Shown: positions 36,358 through 44,982 of the stretch, one piece after another
Layout of the letters: each line of letters opens with the position of its first letter
How positions within the stretch are numbered: position 1 is the first letter of the stretch
Assembly (NCBI GenBank): GCA_020634315.1
Contig: JACKBV010000003.1
Span: 186,001 to 250,000 of the forward strand
Origin: Ardenticatenaceae bacterium
GTDB lineage: Bacteria > Chloroflexota > Anaerolineae > Promineifilales > Promineifilaceae
DNA: 64,000 bases
Direction: 5' to 3'
Made by a program: the position numbers and the translations under genes
Notes under the pieces: model-generated
The model's database searches: none
What the model was told of the DNA's origin: nothing
Seen by the model: the letters and a program-made list of their open reading frames with translations, nothing else

Positions 36358-37338
36358 ATGTCAAACGGTGCAATTGTTGTTGAAAATTTAGTGAAGCAGT
36401 ATGGAGGGGGCGTAACGGCCGTTAACGACGTCTCCTTTTCTGTCCCAGTCGGAACCATTTTTGGCTTTTTAGGCCCCAACGGTGCAGGTAAAAGCACCAC
36501 CATCAAAATCTTAACGACACTGGCGCTGCCCAGCGGTGGCCGCGCAACAGTCGGCGGGTACGATGTGGTATCTGAAGCGGCTCAAGTACGGCGCATTGCC
36601 GGCGTTGCCTTGCAAGATATTGGCATTGACCCATTGATGAAGCCGCTCGAATTGCTGACCTTGCAGGCGCAAATGTTTGGCGCAACGACAAAGCAGGCGG
36701 CGGCGCGGGCCAATGAGTTGCTGGAATTGGTGCGCCTCACCGGTGCGGTGGATCGGCGCGTTGGCACGTACAGCGGCGGGATGCGCCGCCGCCTTGACCT
36801 GGCACTGGCCCTGGTGCATGAACCAGATATTTTGTTCCTCGATGAGCCAACGACCGGCCTTGATCCGGCCAGCCGCCGTGATGTGTGGGATGAAGTGCGC
36901 CGATTAAACCGCGAATTGGGCATGACCATTTTCTTGACCACGCAATATTTGGAAGAGGCGGACGAGTTGGCGGAAACGGTCGCCATTATCAATCAGGGCC
37001 AGATTGCCGTACAGGGATCGCCTGCAAAATTGAAAACGGCCGTTGGCACAGAATCGATCAACCTCGCCTTTGACGACCGCAACCTGGCGGCACGCGCCTT
37101 GGATGAGCTGAGCCAAATGGGCGGTCACGTGCAAATGGATCGGGACATGGTACGCCTCTACATGAACCATGCCGCCGAACGTATTCCCGCTGTCATCAAC
37201 CGTCTGCGCGATGCCAACCTGAACCCCATTTCGCTGACCTTGACCCAGCCGACATTGGATGATGTCTTTTTGCAAGTGACCGGCCAACGTCTGCGCACAG
37301 ATGCTGCGCCGCAAGCCACAGACCAGGAGAGTGCGTGA
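36358..37338 (+). CDS. ABC transporter ATPase, DrrA-type exporter
   Basis: 326 residues with ATAGGAG upstream. Walker A GPNGAGKSTTIKI, signature YSGGMRRRLDLALAL, Walker B ILFLDEPTTGLDP, H-loop FLTTQYLEEADELAE (with Gln where His is usual, as is common in DrrA). The C-terminal 90 residues are the extra DUF4162-type domain of daunorubicin-resistance ATPases. The next gene is the permease. The substrate may be a drug, lipid or polysaccharide; this cannot be told. Confidence 0.93.
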   Translation: MSNGAIVVENLVKQYGGGVTAVNDVSFSVPVGTIFGFLGPNGAGKSTTIKILTTLALPSGGRATVGGYDVVSEAAQVRRIAGVALQDIGIDPLMKPLELLTLQAQMFGATTKQAAARANELLELVRLTGAVDRRVGTYSGGMRRRLDLALALVHEPDILFLDEPTTGLDPASRRDVWDEVRRLNRELGMTIFLTTQYLEEADELAETVAIINQGQIAVQGSPAKLKTAVGTESINLAFDDRNLAARALDELSQMGGHVQMDRDMVRLYMNHAAERIPAVINRLRDANLNPISLTLTQPTLDDVFLQVTGQRLRTDAAPQATDQESA

Positions 37339-37440
37339 GCGGGCTACACCGCGACGCGTGAAAACAAAGCGGATGGCAGCGGCAGTCGCTGATTGCCAAA
37401 AAGTCGCCTCCGAAAGGCTATTTGTGAGGGAGTAAAAATC

Positions 37441-38274
37441 ATGACGACACAAGTTTCAACCAGACCTTCTTTTATCACGAAAGTACCAGCCATGCCCAGG
37501 GCAAACCTGTTGTGGCAAATTGTTTTGGTGACGCGGCGCAATTTGGTGACGATTGCGCGTACACCAGCGGCACTGCTGCCGCCGCTGGCAATCAGCATCT
37601 TTTTCCTCATCATTTACGAATCTACGTTGGGGAAAGCGGCGAATTTTATCCCGAACTTGAGCGGCAACAGCTATTTGGGCTTCATCTTGCCGCTTTCCAT
37701 TGTCAGCTCGTCGTTGTCAGGTGCGGGTATTGCCGCGCAAAATATGGTGCGTGACATTGAAAGTGGTTATTTTGACAAGCTGCTGCTGACGCCAGTGAGC
37801 CGGGCGGCCCTACTGCTTGGCCCCATTTTGGCCGGGGCGCTCATTTTGGGCATCCAGGCGACGATTGTCATTTTGGTGGCGATGGTCATGGGGCTGGAAT
37901 CGGCATCTGGCATTGGTGGACTGTTGGTGGTGATTGGCCTGGCAGTGCTGCTGGGCACGGGCTTTGCCGGATTCACGGTGTCGGCGGCTTTGGGCAGTGG
38001 CAGCGCCGCAGCTACGCAAGGGGCGAGCTTCATCTTTTTCCCGCTGACTTTCCTGACGGCGAGTTTTGTGCCCTTGGAATTGTTGAGCGGTTGGCTGGAA
38101 ACGGCCGCTCGCTTTAACCCCATTACGTATGTGTTGGAAGCGATGCGCACGGTGCTGCTCACCGGGTGGGATGGCGCTGTGGTGTGGCAAGGTGTGCTGG
38201 CTTGTTTGCTGCTTGGTGGAGCGATGTATGCGCTGGCTGTGCGAGCCTTGCATGTGCGCACCAGCCGTAAGTAA
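37441..38274 (+). CDS. ABC-2 type permease, DrrB-like
   Basis: About 277 residues from ATG at 37441, preceded by GAGGGAG. Six predicted membrane helices, including PAALLPPLAISIFFLIIYE, YLGFILPLSIVSSSLSGAG, ILAGALILGIQATIVILVAM, LLVVIGLAVLLGTGFAGFTV and the last near VLACLLLGGAMYALAVR. The ABC-2 signature region SFIFFPLTFLTASFVPLELL followed by WLETAARFNPITYVLEAMR is present. It forms the exporter channel with the ATPase before it. A 100-bp gap separates the two genes. Confidence 0.92.
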   Translation: MTTQVSTRPSFITKVPAMPRANLLWQIVLVTRRNLVTIARTPAALLPPLAISIFFLIIYESTLGKAANFIPNLSGNSYLGFILPLSIVSSSLSGAGIAAQNMVRDIESGYFDKLLLTPVSRAALLLGPILAGALILGIQATIVILVAMVMGLESASGIGGLLVVIGLAVLLGTGFAGFTVSAALGSGSAAATQGASFIFFPLTFLTASFVPLELLSGWLETAARFNPITYVLEAMRTVLLTGWDGAVVWQGVLACLLLGGAMYALAVRALHVRTSRK

Positions 38275-38277
38275 GAG

Positions 38278-38448
38278 TGGTGGTCGGTGGTCGGTGGTCG
38301 GTGGTCGGTGGTCGGTAATCGGTAGGTGACTGACAATGGTCGTTTACCGCTTACCGCTTACCGTTTACCGCTTACCGCTTACCGTTTACCGCTTACCGCT
38401 TACCGCTTACCGATTACCGTTTACCGTTTACCGCTTACCGCTTACTGA
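38278..38448. repeat. Two opposed heptamer tandem arrays between convergent genes
   Basis: On the left about five units of GGTCGGT; on the right about fifteen units of CTTACCG or TTTACCG. The two arrays are roughly complementary (CGGTA versus TACCG), so the transcript can fold back. They fill the whole gap between the convergent permease and response-regulator genes and may serve as a two-way terminator. Related fragments occur at 31020-31060. Confidence 0.85.
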
Positions 38449-39119
38449 TTCCCCGTGCCAGGTAAAACCCCCTGTTGGATGGCGACGGAAACGGCCGCTG
38501 CTCGTGAATCAACCCCCAGTTTGTTGTAAATATTGGTCAAATGCGCCTTCACTGTGCGTTCGGTGACGCCCAGGCTGAGGGCGATTTCTTTGTTGCGGTC
38601 GCCACGGGCAACGGCCGTTAACACTTCCAATTCTCGTTCGGTGAGCGCCGTGTCGAGCGGCGGTGCGTCGTTGGGGGCGGCTGGGGCTGGCGTTGTCGGC
38701 GGGGTATGCGCCTGCGCCAACACCCGCGCCAGAATGTCCGGTTGTAGCAAGGTTTCGCCACGTGCCGCCGCGCGAATACTGTTGAAAAGCGCGTTGCGCC
38801 CGGTATCTTTCAGCAAAAACCCACTGGCCCCGGCTTGCAGCCCGCGCAGCATCAAATCATCCTCGTTGTAGGTGGTGAGAATGACGATGGCGATTTGCGG
38901 CTGTTGGGCGCGAATGTGACGAATCGCTTCTAGCCCATCCATGCCGGGCATGCGCAAATCCATCAGGATGACGTCCGGCTGACATTCAGCGGCCAGTCGG
39001 ACTGCTTCTATGCCGTTAACGGCCGTTGCCACCACTTCCATATCCGCTTCCAGGCTCAAAATGAGCTGCAAGCCTTCTCGTACCACCAGGTGATCATCAG
39101 CAATTAATATGCGAATCAT
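38442..39119 (-). CDS. NarL/LuxR-family response regulator
   Basis: 225 residues. The receiver has DDH near residue 9, phosphoacceptor Asp in DVILMDLRMPG (near 54), Thr in VILTTYNEDD, and Lys in GFLLKDTG. A Pro/Ala/Thr linker joins it to a LuxR-type HTH (LTERELEVLTAVARGDRNKE, then TERTVKAHLTNIYNKLGV). The start codon overlaps the stop of the kinase gene by four bases (ATGA). The C-terminal few codons run into the heptamer arrays. Confidence 0.94.
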   Translation of the reverse strand: MIRILIADDHLVVREGLQLILSLEADMEVVATAVNGIEAVRLAAECQPDVILMDLRMPGMDGLEAIRHIRAQQPQIAIVILTTYNEDDLMLRGLQAGASGFLLKDTGRNALFNSIRAAARGETLLQPDILARVLAQAHTPPTTPAPAAPNDAPPLDTALTERELEVLTAVARGDRNKEIALSLGVTERTVKAHLTNIYNKLGVDSRAAAVSVAIQQGVLPGTGNQ

Positions 39120-40321
39120 AACGGTATCACCATCTCTATGCGCGTGCCCTGCTCCGGTTCACTGGCAATGTGCAGCGTGCCACCTGCCAGCCGCGCCCGT
39201 TCGCGCAAGCCAACCAGTCCATAATGCCCGGCGGGAATGGCGGTCGGGTCAAAGCCACGGCCGTTATCGCGCACGGTAATATGCAAGGCCGCATCAGCTT
39301 GCGTCAGAGTAACCCATGCTTGCGTCGCCTGCGCATGACGCGCCACATTTGTCAGCCCTTCGCTGATGCAGCGCAGCAGATGCTCACTTTGGAGAGAGGG
39401 CAGGTCAAGGGCAGTCGGCAGCTCTGTGGCGCAGGGGATGCCGGTGGCGCTGGTAAAGCGTTCCACTTCACGGGCGATTGCTTCTAGCGGGGATTGTGTG
39501 CCCGTGATGCGTAAATCATCAATAGCGCGGCGGGCATCGGCCAGCGTGCTGCGTGCGCGTGTTTTGGCCTGCCCGGCGATGTGCGCAGCCTGGGGCACAT
39601 TGCCGCGCTCCAAATTGACTTCCAATGCTTCCAGTTGCAAAACCAGCCCGGCCAATCCTTGGGCTAATGTGTCGTGCAATTCGCGTGCCATGCGCTGCCG
39701 TTCGTTTGTCAAGGTCAGGGTTTCCACTTGCTGTGCATATGCGGCAAGCTGTTGATGTGCCGCTGCCAGTTCTTGCAGCAGGTGTTGTGCTTCGCTGCGT
39801 GCCTGGGATTGCCGCACAAATAGCGTGACGTAAACGAACACAAAAATGAGCATGGGGATGAGCATGCCAATCCAGGTCAGGCTGGCACGCCAATTTTCCA
39901 TGAGGCCCAAGGTGATGGCAATGAGGAGCAGGTAAATGGCAATGGCGACGAGAGAACGACGCCAATCTTCGAGGATGCCGACGGTTTCTCCGACCAATGC
40001 CAGGTAGAGGCCGAGCGCAACGGCCGTTGTCTGGCTGAGCAGACTGAGCAGGGCGGCCAGGGCGACTTGTAAGGGCAAATAGACAGCCATGCGGCGCGGC
40101 GTGGTGGCGAAAAGGGGGCTGAGCCAGTGCAATCCACCGTGCAAGCCAAACAAGAGGGTGAAGATGATGAGGCGGGGCAGGACGCGCACGGCTGGCGTTG
40201 TGTAGAGGGCGCTGCCATACAGCATAACCATGACAATGGTTAACACCCAGAAAAACGGCCGTGTTTGCTGTAGTTCGTCATCGTTTTCAAGTTTGGATAG
40301 GGAGGTGCGCCATTCTTTCAT
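39116..40321 (-). CDS. Membrane histidine kinase, HisKA_3 (NarX/DesK-like)
   Basis: 401 residues. Five or six membrane helices fill the first 170 residues, starting with FFWVLTIVMVMLYGSALY. A coiled coil and the HisKA_3 dimerisation domain follow, with His in ERQRMARELHDTLAQGLAGL (near 218), then HATPase with TVRDNGRGFDP and GHYGLVGLRERARLAGG. There is no extracytosolic sensor domain, so the membrane part probably senses directly, as in DesK. Encoded immediately before its regulator. Confidence 0.93.
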   Translation of the reverse strand: MKEWRTSLSKLENDDELQQTRPFFWVLTIVMVMLYGSALYTTPAVRVLPRLIIFTLLFGLHGGLHWLSPLFATTPRRMAVYLPLQVALAALLSLLSQTTAVALGLYLALVGETVGILEDWRRSLVAIAIYLLLIAITLGLMENWRASLTWIGMLIPMLIFVFVYVTLFVRQSQARSEAQHLLQELAAAHQQLAAYAQQVETLTLTNERQRMARELHDTLAQGLAGLVLQLEALEVNLERGNVPQAAHIAGQAKTRARSTLADARRAIDDLRITGTQSPLEAIAREVERFTSATGIPCATELPTALDLPSLQSEHLLRCISEGLTNVARHAQATQAWVTLTQADAALHITVRDNGRGFDPTAIPAGHYGLVGLRERARLAGGTLHIASEPEQGTRIEMVIPL

Positions 40322-40431
40322 GCTGTTTCGCTTTCATCACTTTGCCAGTGGCCGGTTCTTTGCTGCTCATTATAGCATCTGGCGGGGCGAGGCCTATTGT
40401 ACGAAAGGGTATTGTACTGTTGGACAGGGTG

Positions 40432-40462
40432 GTGTGGGGGAAACGGCCGTTTCCCCCCACAC
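40432..40462. repeat. Intergenic long palindrome centred on ACGGCCGT
   Basis: GTGTGGGGGAAACGG / CCGTTTCCCCCCACAC, with one extra C in the right arm. It is nearly the same as 28861-28890 but lies between the divergent kinase and hydrolase genes, 20 bp before a promoter. Confidence 0.85.
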
Positions 40463-40484
40463 ATAAACGGATTATCATAGCCAA

Positions 40485-40513
40485 TTGCCATGACAGAACT
40501 AAAGTTCTATAAT
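40485..40513 (+). promoter_or_regulatory. Sigma-70-like promoter of the hydrolase/DinB operon
   Basis: TTGCCA (40485-40490), 17-bp spacer, TATAAT (40508-40513), 44 bp before the ATG. Confidence 0.78.
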
Positions 40514-40557
40514 GAACAGGATTTGGTTATCAGTTTCAAACAGGAGACTCAAAAATA

Positions 40558-41208
40558 ATGGCACAAACGCAACCCGACGGTTATCTTGCCCTGCCCGCTA
40601 CAGGCAAAGGGCCGGGCATATTAGTTCTTCACGCCTGGTGGGGATTGAACGACACCATCAAGGCTTTTTGCACGCAGCTTGCCACAGCAGGCTTTGTTGC
40701 CTTTGCCCCCGACCTCTATCATGGTCAAGTCACAGACACCATTCCTGGAGCCGAAACCCTCAGTCAAGCCCTGGATGACCACCAGGCCAAAGCCGATCTT
40801 GCTGCGGCTGTTCAGTTTCTCAACGAACATGCCCAACCGTCTGACCAGGGATTTGCCGTAATTGGCTTCTCGCTGGGCGCGTATTATGCGCTCGAACTCG
40901 CCGCCGCTGATCCGGAACACATTCGTTCCGTCGTCCTCTTTTATGGCACCGGCGGTGCTGACTTCAACAACTCAAAAGCTGCCTATCTCGGCCATTTTGC
41001 CGAAAATGATCCCTATGAACCGCAGCCCAATGTCGATTGGCTAGAAGAATCCCTCAAAAAGGCAGGCCACTCGGTGACATTCTTCCGTTATCCTGGCACC
41101 GGGCATTGGTTTTTCGAGCCAGACCGCCTTGACGCCTACAACCAGGCAGCTGCAAACCTGGCATGGGAACGAACCCTGGCGTTTCTTAAGAATTCTGATA
41201 CCGTGTAA
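40558..41208 (+). CDS. Dienelactone hydrolase-family alpha/beta hydrolase
   Basis: 216 residues with AGGAGAC upstream. It has the DLH fold: GILVLHAWWGLNDTIKAFC, FVAFAPDLYHGQVTD, nucleophile elbow VIGFSLGAYYAL, then FAENDPYEP (Asp) and GTGHWFFEP (His). The nucleophile is Ser and not the Cys of classical dienelactone hydrolases, so it is more likely an esterase-type member. Cytosolic; the substrate is unknown. It shares an operon with the following DinB-like gene (22-bp gap). Confidence 0.9.
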   Translation: MAQTQPDGYLALPATGKGPGILVLHAWWGLNDTIKAFCTQLATAGFVAFAPDLYHGQVTDTIPGAETLSQALDDHQAKADLAAAVQFLNEHAQPSDQGFAVIGFSLGAYYALELAAADPEHIRSVVLFYGTGGADFNNSKAAYLGHFAENDPYEPQPNVDWLEESLKKAGHSVTFFRYPGTGHWFFEPDRLDAYNQAAANLAWERTLAFLKNSDTV

Positions 41209-41230
41209 TCGCAAACAGGAGAATTTCGAT

Positions 41231-41758
41231 ATGGACATTGCCTGGAAAACCGGTATCTGGCAGCAGTTTGGCGCTGCCATTGACATGCTTGATAGTGTCC
41301 TTCGTGCCTGCCCCGACGAATTGTGGTGCGAACAATTATGGGATAACGAACCTGCGACATTTTCCCAATATTGGTATCAGGTTTATCATGCGTTGTTCTG
41401 GCTTGATCTTTACTTGTTTGGGGCTGAGGAAGGGTTTATCCCTCCGGCTCCTTTTACCCTGATTGAGCAAGATGATGATGGCCCACTGCCCGAAAAGCCG
41501 TATACAAAGGCACAACTTCAAGCCTATCTTGATGATTGCCGCCAGAAATGCCAGACAACGATAGCGGCGTTGACCGACGAGGCTGCCCGGCGGCGCTGCC
41601 AATTCGCCTGGGGCGAGGTTAGTTTTGCGGAGTTGCTGCTTTACAATATGCGCCATGTTCAGGGGCATGCGGCTCAGTTGGATTTGATGCTGGGGCAGAA
41701 GGGCATCTCAACTTCCGACTGGATTGCACAGGCCGGGAGTGATATTGGGCAACTGTAA
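41231..41758 (+). CDS. DinB-superfamily protein
   Basis: About 175 residues from ATG at 41231 (AGGAG upstream); an earlier frame opening at 41129 overlaps the hydrolase gene and is unlikely. It fits the DinB four-helix bundle: an N-terminal helix with FGAAIDMLDSVL, WYQVYHALFWLDLYLF (with the first metal His), and LLYNMRHVQGHAAQLDLML (with the two later His ligands). The family includes metal-dependent thiol transferases such as bacillithiol and mycothiol-dependent enzymes. The specific reaction cannot be assigned. Confidence 0.87.
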   Translation: MDIAWKTGIWQQFGAAIDMLDSVLRACPDELWCEQLWDNEPATFSQYWYQVYHALFWLDLYLFGAEEGFIPPAPFTLIEQDDDGPLPEKPYTKAQLQAYLDDCRQKCQTTIAALTDEAARRRCQFAWGEVSFAELLLYNMRHVQGHAAQLDLMLGQKGISTSDWIAQAGSDIGQL

Positions 41759-41824
41759 CAAGGTGCCGGGAAGCTGCTTGAACGGGCAGTGAAGTTTTAC
41801 GCGCACTGGTTGGCGACGCATGAC

Positions 41825-42436
41825 AAACCTCCCGCGTGGAACATTTAGCGAGACGAACCTCCGGGACCTTTACGCCTGGCCGTTGCCGATCACCATGCAT
41901 GAAAACCGTAGGTCGGATTGCTAATCCGACTATCGGATTGTCAATCCGATTTACGCAGAGGCATTACTGGCTGTCGCCGACCACGTTGAATGCAAACCAA
42001 ACCTCCCGGAGGTTATCCTCCCGGGAGGTAATTTACGCAGGGGACATCACTGGCCGTTGCCGATCACCATGCATGAAAACCGTAGGTCGGATTGCTAATC
42101 CGACTATCGGATTGTCAATCCGATTTACAAAGAGACTTCACCGGCGGTTGCCGACCACCATGAATGAAAACCAACCTCCCGGAGGTTATCAGTGGAAGGC
42201 TCGCCGCATGAGACGAACCTCCGGGAGGCTTTTTTCGCAGGGGACATCACTGGCCGTTGCCGATCACCATGCATGAAAACCGTAGGTCGGATTGCTAATC
42301 CGACTATCGGATTGTCAATCCGATTTACGCAGAGACATTACCGGCTGTCGCCGACCACCATGAATGAAAACCAACCTCCCGGAGGTTATCAATGGAAGGC
42401 TCGCCGCATGAGACGAACCTCCGGGAGGCTGTTTTT
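41825..42436 (+). repeat. Composite palindromic repeat block (family A and family B elements, 200-bp tandem unit)
   Basis: Fills the 715-bp gap between the two DinB-like genes. Family-A copies: degenerate 41825-41872, truncated 42000-42030, and full copies 42173-42235 and 42373-42436. Family-B double hairpins (GTCGGATTGCTAATCCGAC then ATCGGATTGTCAATCCGAT) lie at 41912-41950, 42086-42124 and 42286-42324. The last two A+B pairs are exactly 200 bp apart, so a unit of about 42036-42235 has been duplicated in tandem. Reading frames across the block only repeat the hairpin sequence and are not genes. Confidence 0.9.
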
Positions 42437-42474
42437 AGACGTAAAGTCTTTTCGCTATTTTTAGGAGAGTTGTT

Positions 42475-42963
42475 ATGACGAAATCTGAGCTTTTAAGTTG
42501 GTTGCAAGAAGAGTCGCGGCAATGGGAAACATTGCTTGAGCAGATTGGCCTGGAACGAATGGAACAGCCTGGCGTAGCTGCTAACTGGTCTATCAAGGAT
42601 ATTGTTGCGCATTTGAACGGGTGGCAGGTTAGGTTAATTGCCCGTATACAAGCGGCGCTGCGTGGTGAGCCGGAACCGTCCACCCCATGGCCTGCGCATT
42701 TGCAAACGGATGATGAGGTCAATGCGTGGATTTATGAATCGAATCGGGCGCGGTCTGTGCGCGAGATTTTGGATGACACGGATCGGCTGTTTCAGCAGCT
42801 GCTGGCTGCGATTACAGGTTTGCCTGATGATGTGCGGATCGATGCGGCGCATCATGTTATTTGGTTAGGCGAGAAACGTTTCTCGGCCAGCGAGTTTTTT
42901 GATCATTTCCATGATGATCATGAAGCGGATATACGTGCCTGGTTGGCGCAAGTGGAAAGCTAA
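42475..42963 (+). CDS. DinB-like / ClbS-type four-helix protein
   Basis: 162 residues with AGGAGAG upstream. The pattern LLEQIGLERMEQPGVAANWSIKDIVAHLNGWQ and the later FFDHFHDDHEADIRAWL fits the DinB/ClbS (DUF1706) superfamily, with His in IVAHL and near the C-terminus. Members include enzymes that act on reactive small molecules such as colibactin (ClbS). A full family-A hairpin lies about 40 bp upstream of the start. It is followed after 45 bp by a DNA-repair-like gene, so a role in protection is possible but inferred. Confidence 0.8.
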   Translation: MTKSELLSWLQEESRQWETLLEQIGLERMEQPGVAANWSIKDIVAHLNGWQVRLIARIQAALRGEPEPSTPWPAHLQTDDEVNAWIYESNRARSVREILDDTDRLFQQLLAAITGLPDDVRIDAAHHVIWLGEKRFSASEFFDHFHDDHEADIRAWLAQVES

Positions 42964-43008
42964 ACGCTTTGCTTGTCAGGATATGGAAGAGATGCTTGAG
43001 AGGTCGTT

Positions 43009-44271
43009 ATGCTGAACATTGATCTGGATGTTGCCCGTCGCTTCATTCTTGGCAAGCAGGGTTTGTGGCCTGGACGACGCTGGCGCGGGGTCGAAGGTAC
43101 TGAAGCGTCTATGCGGGCAATGGAGTATTTGCAGTTGGATCCGCTGCAAGTCATTGCCCGCAGTCATGATATTACGCTGCACAGCCGTGTGCTTGATTAT
43201 GTGCCAGGCATGTGGGAGGAAGTGACTTACGCGCAGCGAAAGTTTTTTGATTGGGGCGGTTGGCTGGCGACCCGACCGATGGACGAGATGCCGTATTGGC
43301 GTGTCGTGATGCATCGTGAACGAGATGGCAATCCTGATTGTGATCCGCGAACCCGGAAAATGGGGCAGGAGCATATGGAGGCTGTTGCTGAAATACGGAC
43401 TTTGCTGCAAGAGCGCGGTGTTGTGAGCAATCGTGACTTTGAGATGGCGGGGCGAACACGGACGCAAAGTTATCGCGGTCGTAAGGACAGTTCGCTGGCG
43501 TTGTATTATTTGTGGCGTATTGGCGAAGTGGTGACGCATCATCGCGAGAATTTTGAGCGGGTGTATGCATTAACGGAAACGGCCGTTCCCGCCAACCTCA
43601 TTAACGAAAGCAGCGACGATGAAACTGATCGCTTCCTGATCAAAAAAGAGATTCGCTTCGCTGGCTTGTCACGGCTGCAACGGACACAGGATGCGTTTCA
43701 TCGGGGTGTGCCCTTTAGCCGTGCCCGGCAGATATGCGCGGCGTTATTGGCGGATGGCGACATCGTTGAGGTCAAAGTTGAAGGTTGGAAAGCTACGCAT
43801 TACGCATGCAGCAGCGATGTCGAGCTGCTTGCCGATTTGAGTGCCGGACGCGTGCCAGAGGCATGGAAGCCGTTGGCGACGACCACTCGTGAAGAGGTTG
43901 TCTTCCTCGCTCCACTTGATCCTGTTAGTGCGCGTGGACGCGCCAAAGTTTTGTTTGGGTTTGATTATGTGTGGGAAGTGTACAAGCCGGAGGACAAGCG
44001 TAAGTTTGGTTATTACACGCTGCCGGTTTTGTGGGGAGAGCAGCTTGTCGCGCGGTTTGATAGCAAGTTTGATCGGGCGACAAATACAATGGTTATCTTA
44101 GGTTTTTGGCTGGAGGATGAGGCTTTGGGCAAAGATGAGGCTTTTGCCGAAGCTTTGGCGCGTGGGTTTCAGCGCTTTGTCACGTTTTTGGGGGCGAGTC
44201 AGTTGGATGTAACGGCCGTTTCCGAACCCCTGTTACGCCACCATACCGAATTGCTGGGACAACATAGATAA
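43009..44271 (+). CDS. Winged-helix DNA glycosylase-like protein (AlkZ/YcaQ family, HTH_42)
   Basis: 420 residues with GAGAGG upstream. It belongs to the large winged-helix family of AlkZ and YcaQ, which excise alkylated or crosslinked bases. Recognisable parts: LDVARRFILGKQGLW, AMEYLQLDPLQVIARSHDITLHSRV (the family's QxD-type catalytic segment), RRMDEMPYWR-like mid part, YYLWRIGEVVTHHRENFERVY, and C-terminal VFLAPLDPVSARGRAKVLFGFDYVWEVYKPEDKRKFGYYTLPVLWG. Substrate not determined. It lies in an operon with the ClbS-like gene, which fits a genotoxin-protection role. Confidence 0.87.
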   Translation: MLNIDLDVARRFILGKQGLWPGRRWRGVEGTEASMRAMEYLQLDPLQVIARSHDITLHSRVLDYVPGMWEEVTYAQRKFFDWGGWLATRPMDEMPYWRVVMHRERDGNPDCDPRTRKMGQEHMEAVAEIRTLLQERGVVSNRDFEMAGRTRTQSYRGRKDSSLALYYLWRIGEVVTHHRENFERVYALTETAVPANLINESSDDETDRFLIKKEIRFAGLSRLQRTQDAFHRGVPFSRARQICAALLADGDIVEVKVEGWKATHYACSSDVELLADLSAGRVPEAWKPLATTTREEVVFLAPLDPVSARGRAKVLFGFDYVWEVYKPEDKRKFGYYTLPVLWGEQLVARFDSKFDRATNTMVILGFWLEDEALGKDEAFAEALARGFQRFVTFLGASQLDVTAVSEPLLRHHTELLGQHR

Positions 44272-44278
44272 AATGCGC

Positions 44279-44929
44279 TCACAACGGGGGCGCATAGTGA
44301 TGCAGCAATAATCCGGCAAACATGGCGCCAAGCCAAAGGATGAGCAGCCCGATGAGGTAGCCGCTGCTGTCGTCTGTGCGGGCCATGTTTTCCTGCTTGA
44401 AGGTGATGAATTGGGAGATAACGGCCGTTCCCAATCCCAGCAGCAGCCAGATAGCGCGTGGCTGTCCCCACAATTCTGCCGTGATATAAGGCCAGAACAG
44501 CGAAGTGGTCATGGCGACAGCCACCGCCATAAAAAATACGGAGCCAATGCGCTGCCCGGAAGTGGGCAAGGGGGATACGAGGGCGAGGATTAAAATGGAG
44601 AGCCAGATGTCGGTGCCATCAATCAGGTACGTTTCGATGGCAAAACCCAGTGGATGCACCTTGCTGCGCATGGAGAGGAAGGCAAAGAACGGCCCGTCTA
44701 ACATGAAAAACAGCATGGGCAGCAGCCGTGTTGGCAAATGGGTGTAGGAATAGGTTGCAACCAGGTAAACGCTGACGGCGACAATTCCCCCGATAAACAA
44801 CAAAAAGGGAAACTTGTACCCGTATTGCCAGAGGGCGGCCAGGGTGGCGAGGCTGGGCAACAAACCAAGATAAATGAGGTAGGATTGCCGCAGATAGCGG
44901 ACAAGATTCTTGTTGTTGACGAGAGACAC
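44279..44929 (-). CDS. Multi-pass membrane protein of unknown function
   Basis: 216 residues, GTG start without a clear ribosome-binding site. About six hydrophobic helices: IYLGLLPSLATLAALWQYG, FLLFIGGIVAVSVYLVAT, LLPMLFFMLDGPFFAFL, IWLSILILALVSPL, IGSVFFMAVAVAMTTSLFW, and a last helix LIGLLILWLGAMFAGLLLHH (each shown in part). No family was recognised. It converges on the AlkZ-like gene with an 8-bp gap. Confidence 0.7.
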   Translation of the reverse strand: MSLVNNKNLVRYLRQSYLIYLGLLPSLATLAALWQYGYKFPFLLFIGGIVAVSVYLVATYSYTHLPTRLLPMLFFMLDGPFFAFLSMRSKVHPLGFAIETYLIDGTDIWLSILILALVSPLPTSGQRIGSVFFMAVAVAMTTSLFWPYITAELWGQPRAIWLLLGLGTAVISQFITFKQENMARTDDSSGYLIGLLILWLGAMFAGLLLHHYAPPL

Positions 44930-44982
44930 GGGTTATTGGAGATGGGGTGTTGGAAACGGCCGTATCATACTCGCCAACTCCC

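Noticed and set aside
38336..38566. 76-codon frame with YRLPLT repeats
   Set aside because: Product of the 7-bp repeat array; overlaps the real response-regulator gene on the other strand.
41836..42464. Reading frames across the palindromic repeat block
   Set aside because: They only translate the repeated hairpins and overlap family-A and family-B elements.
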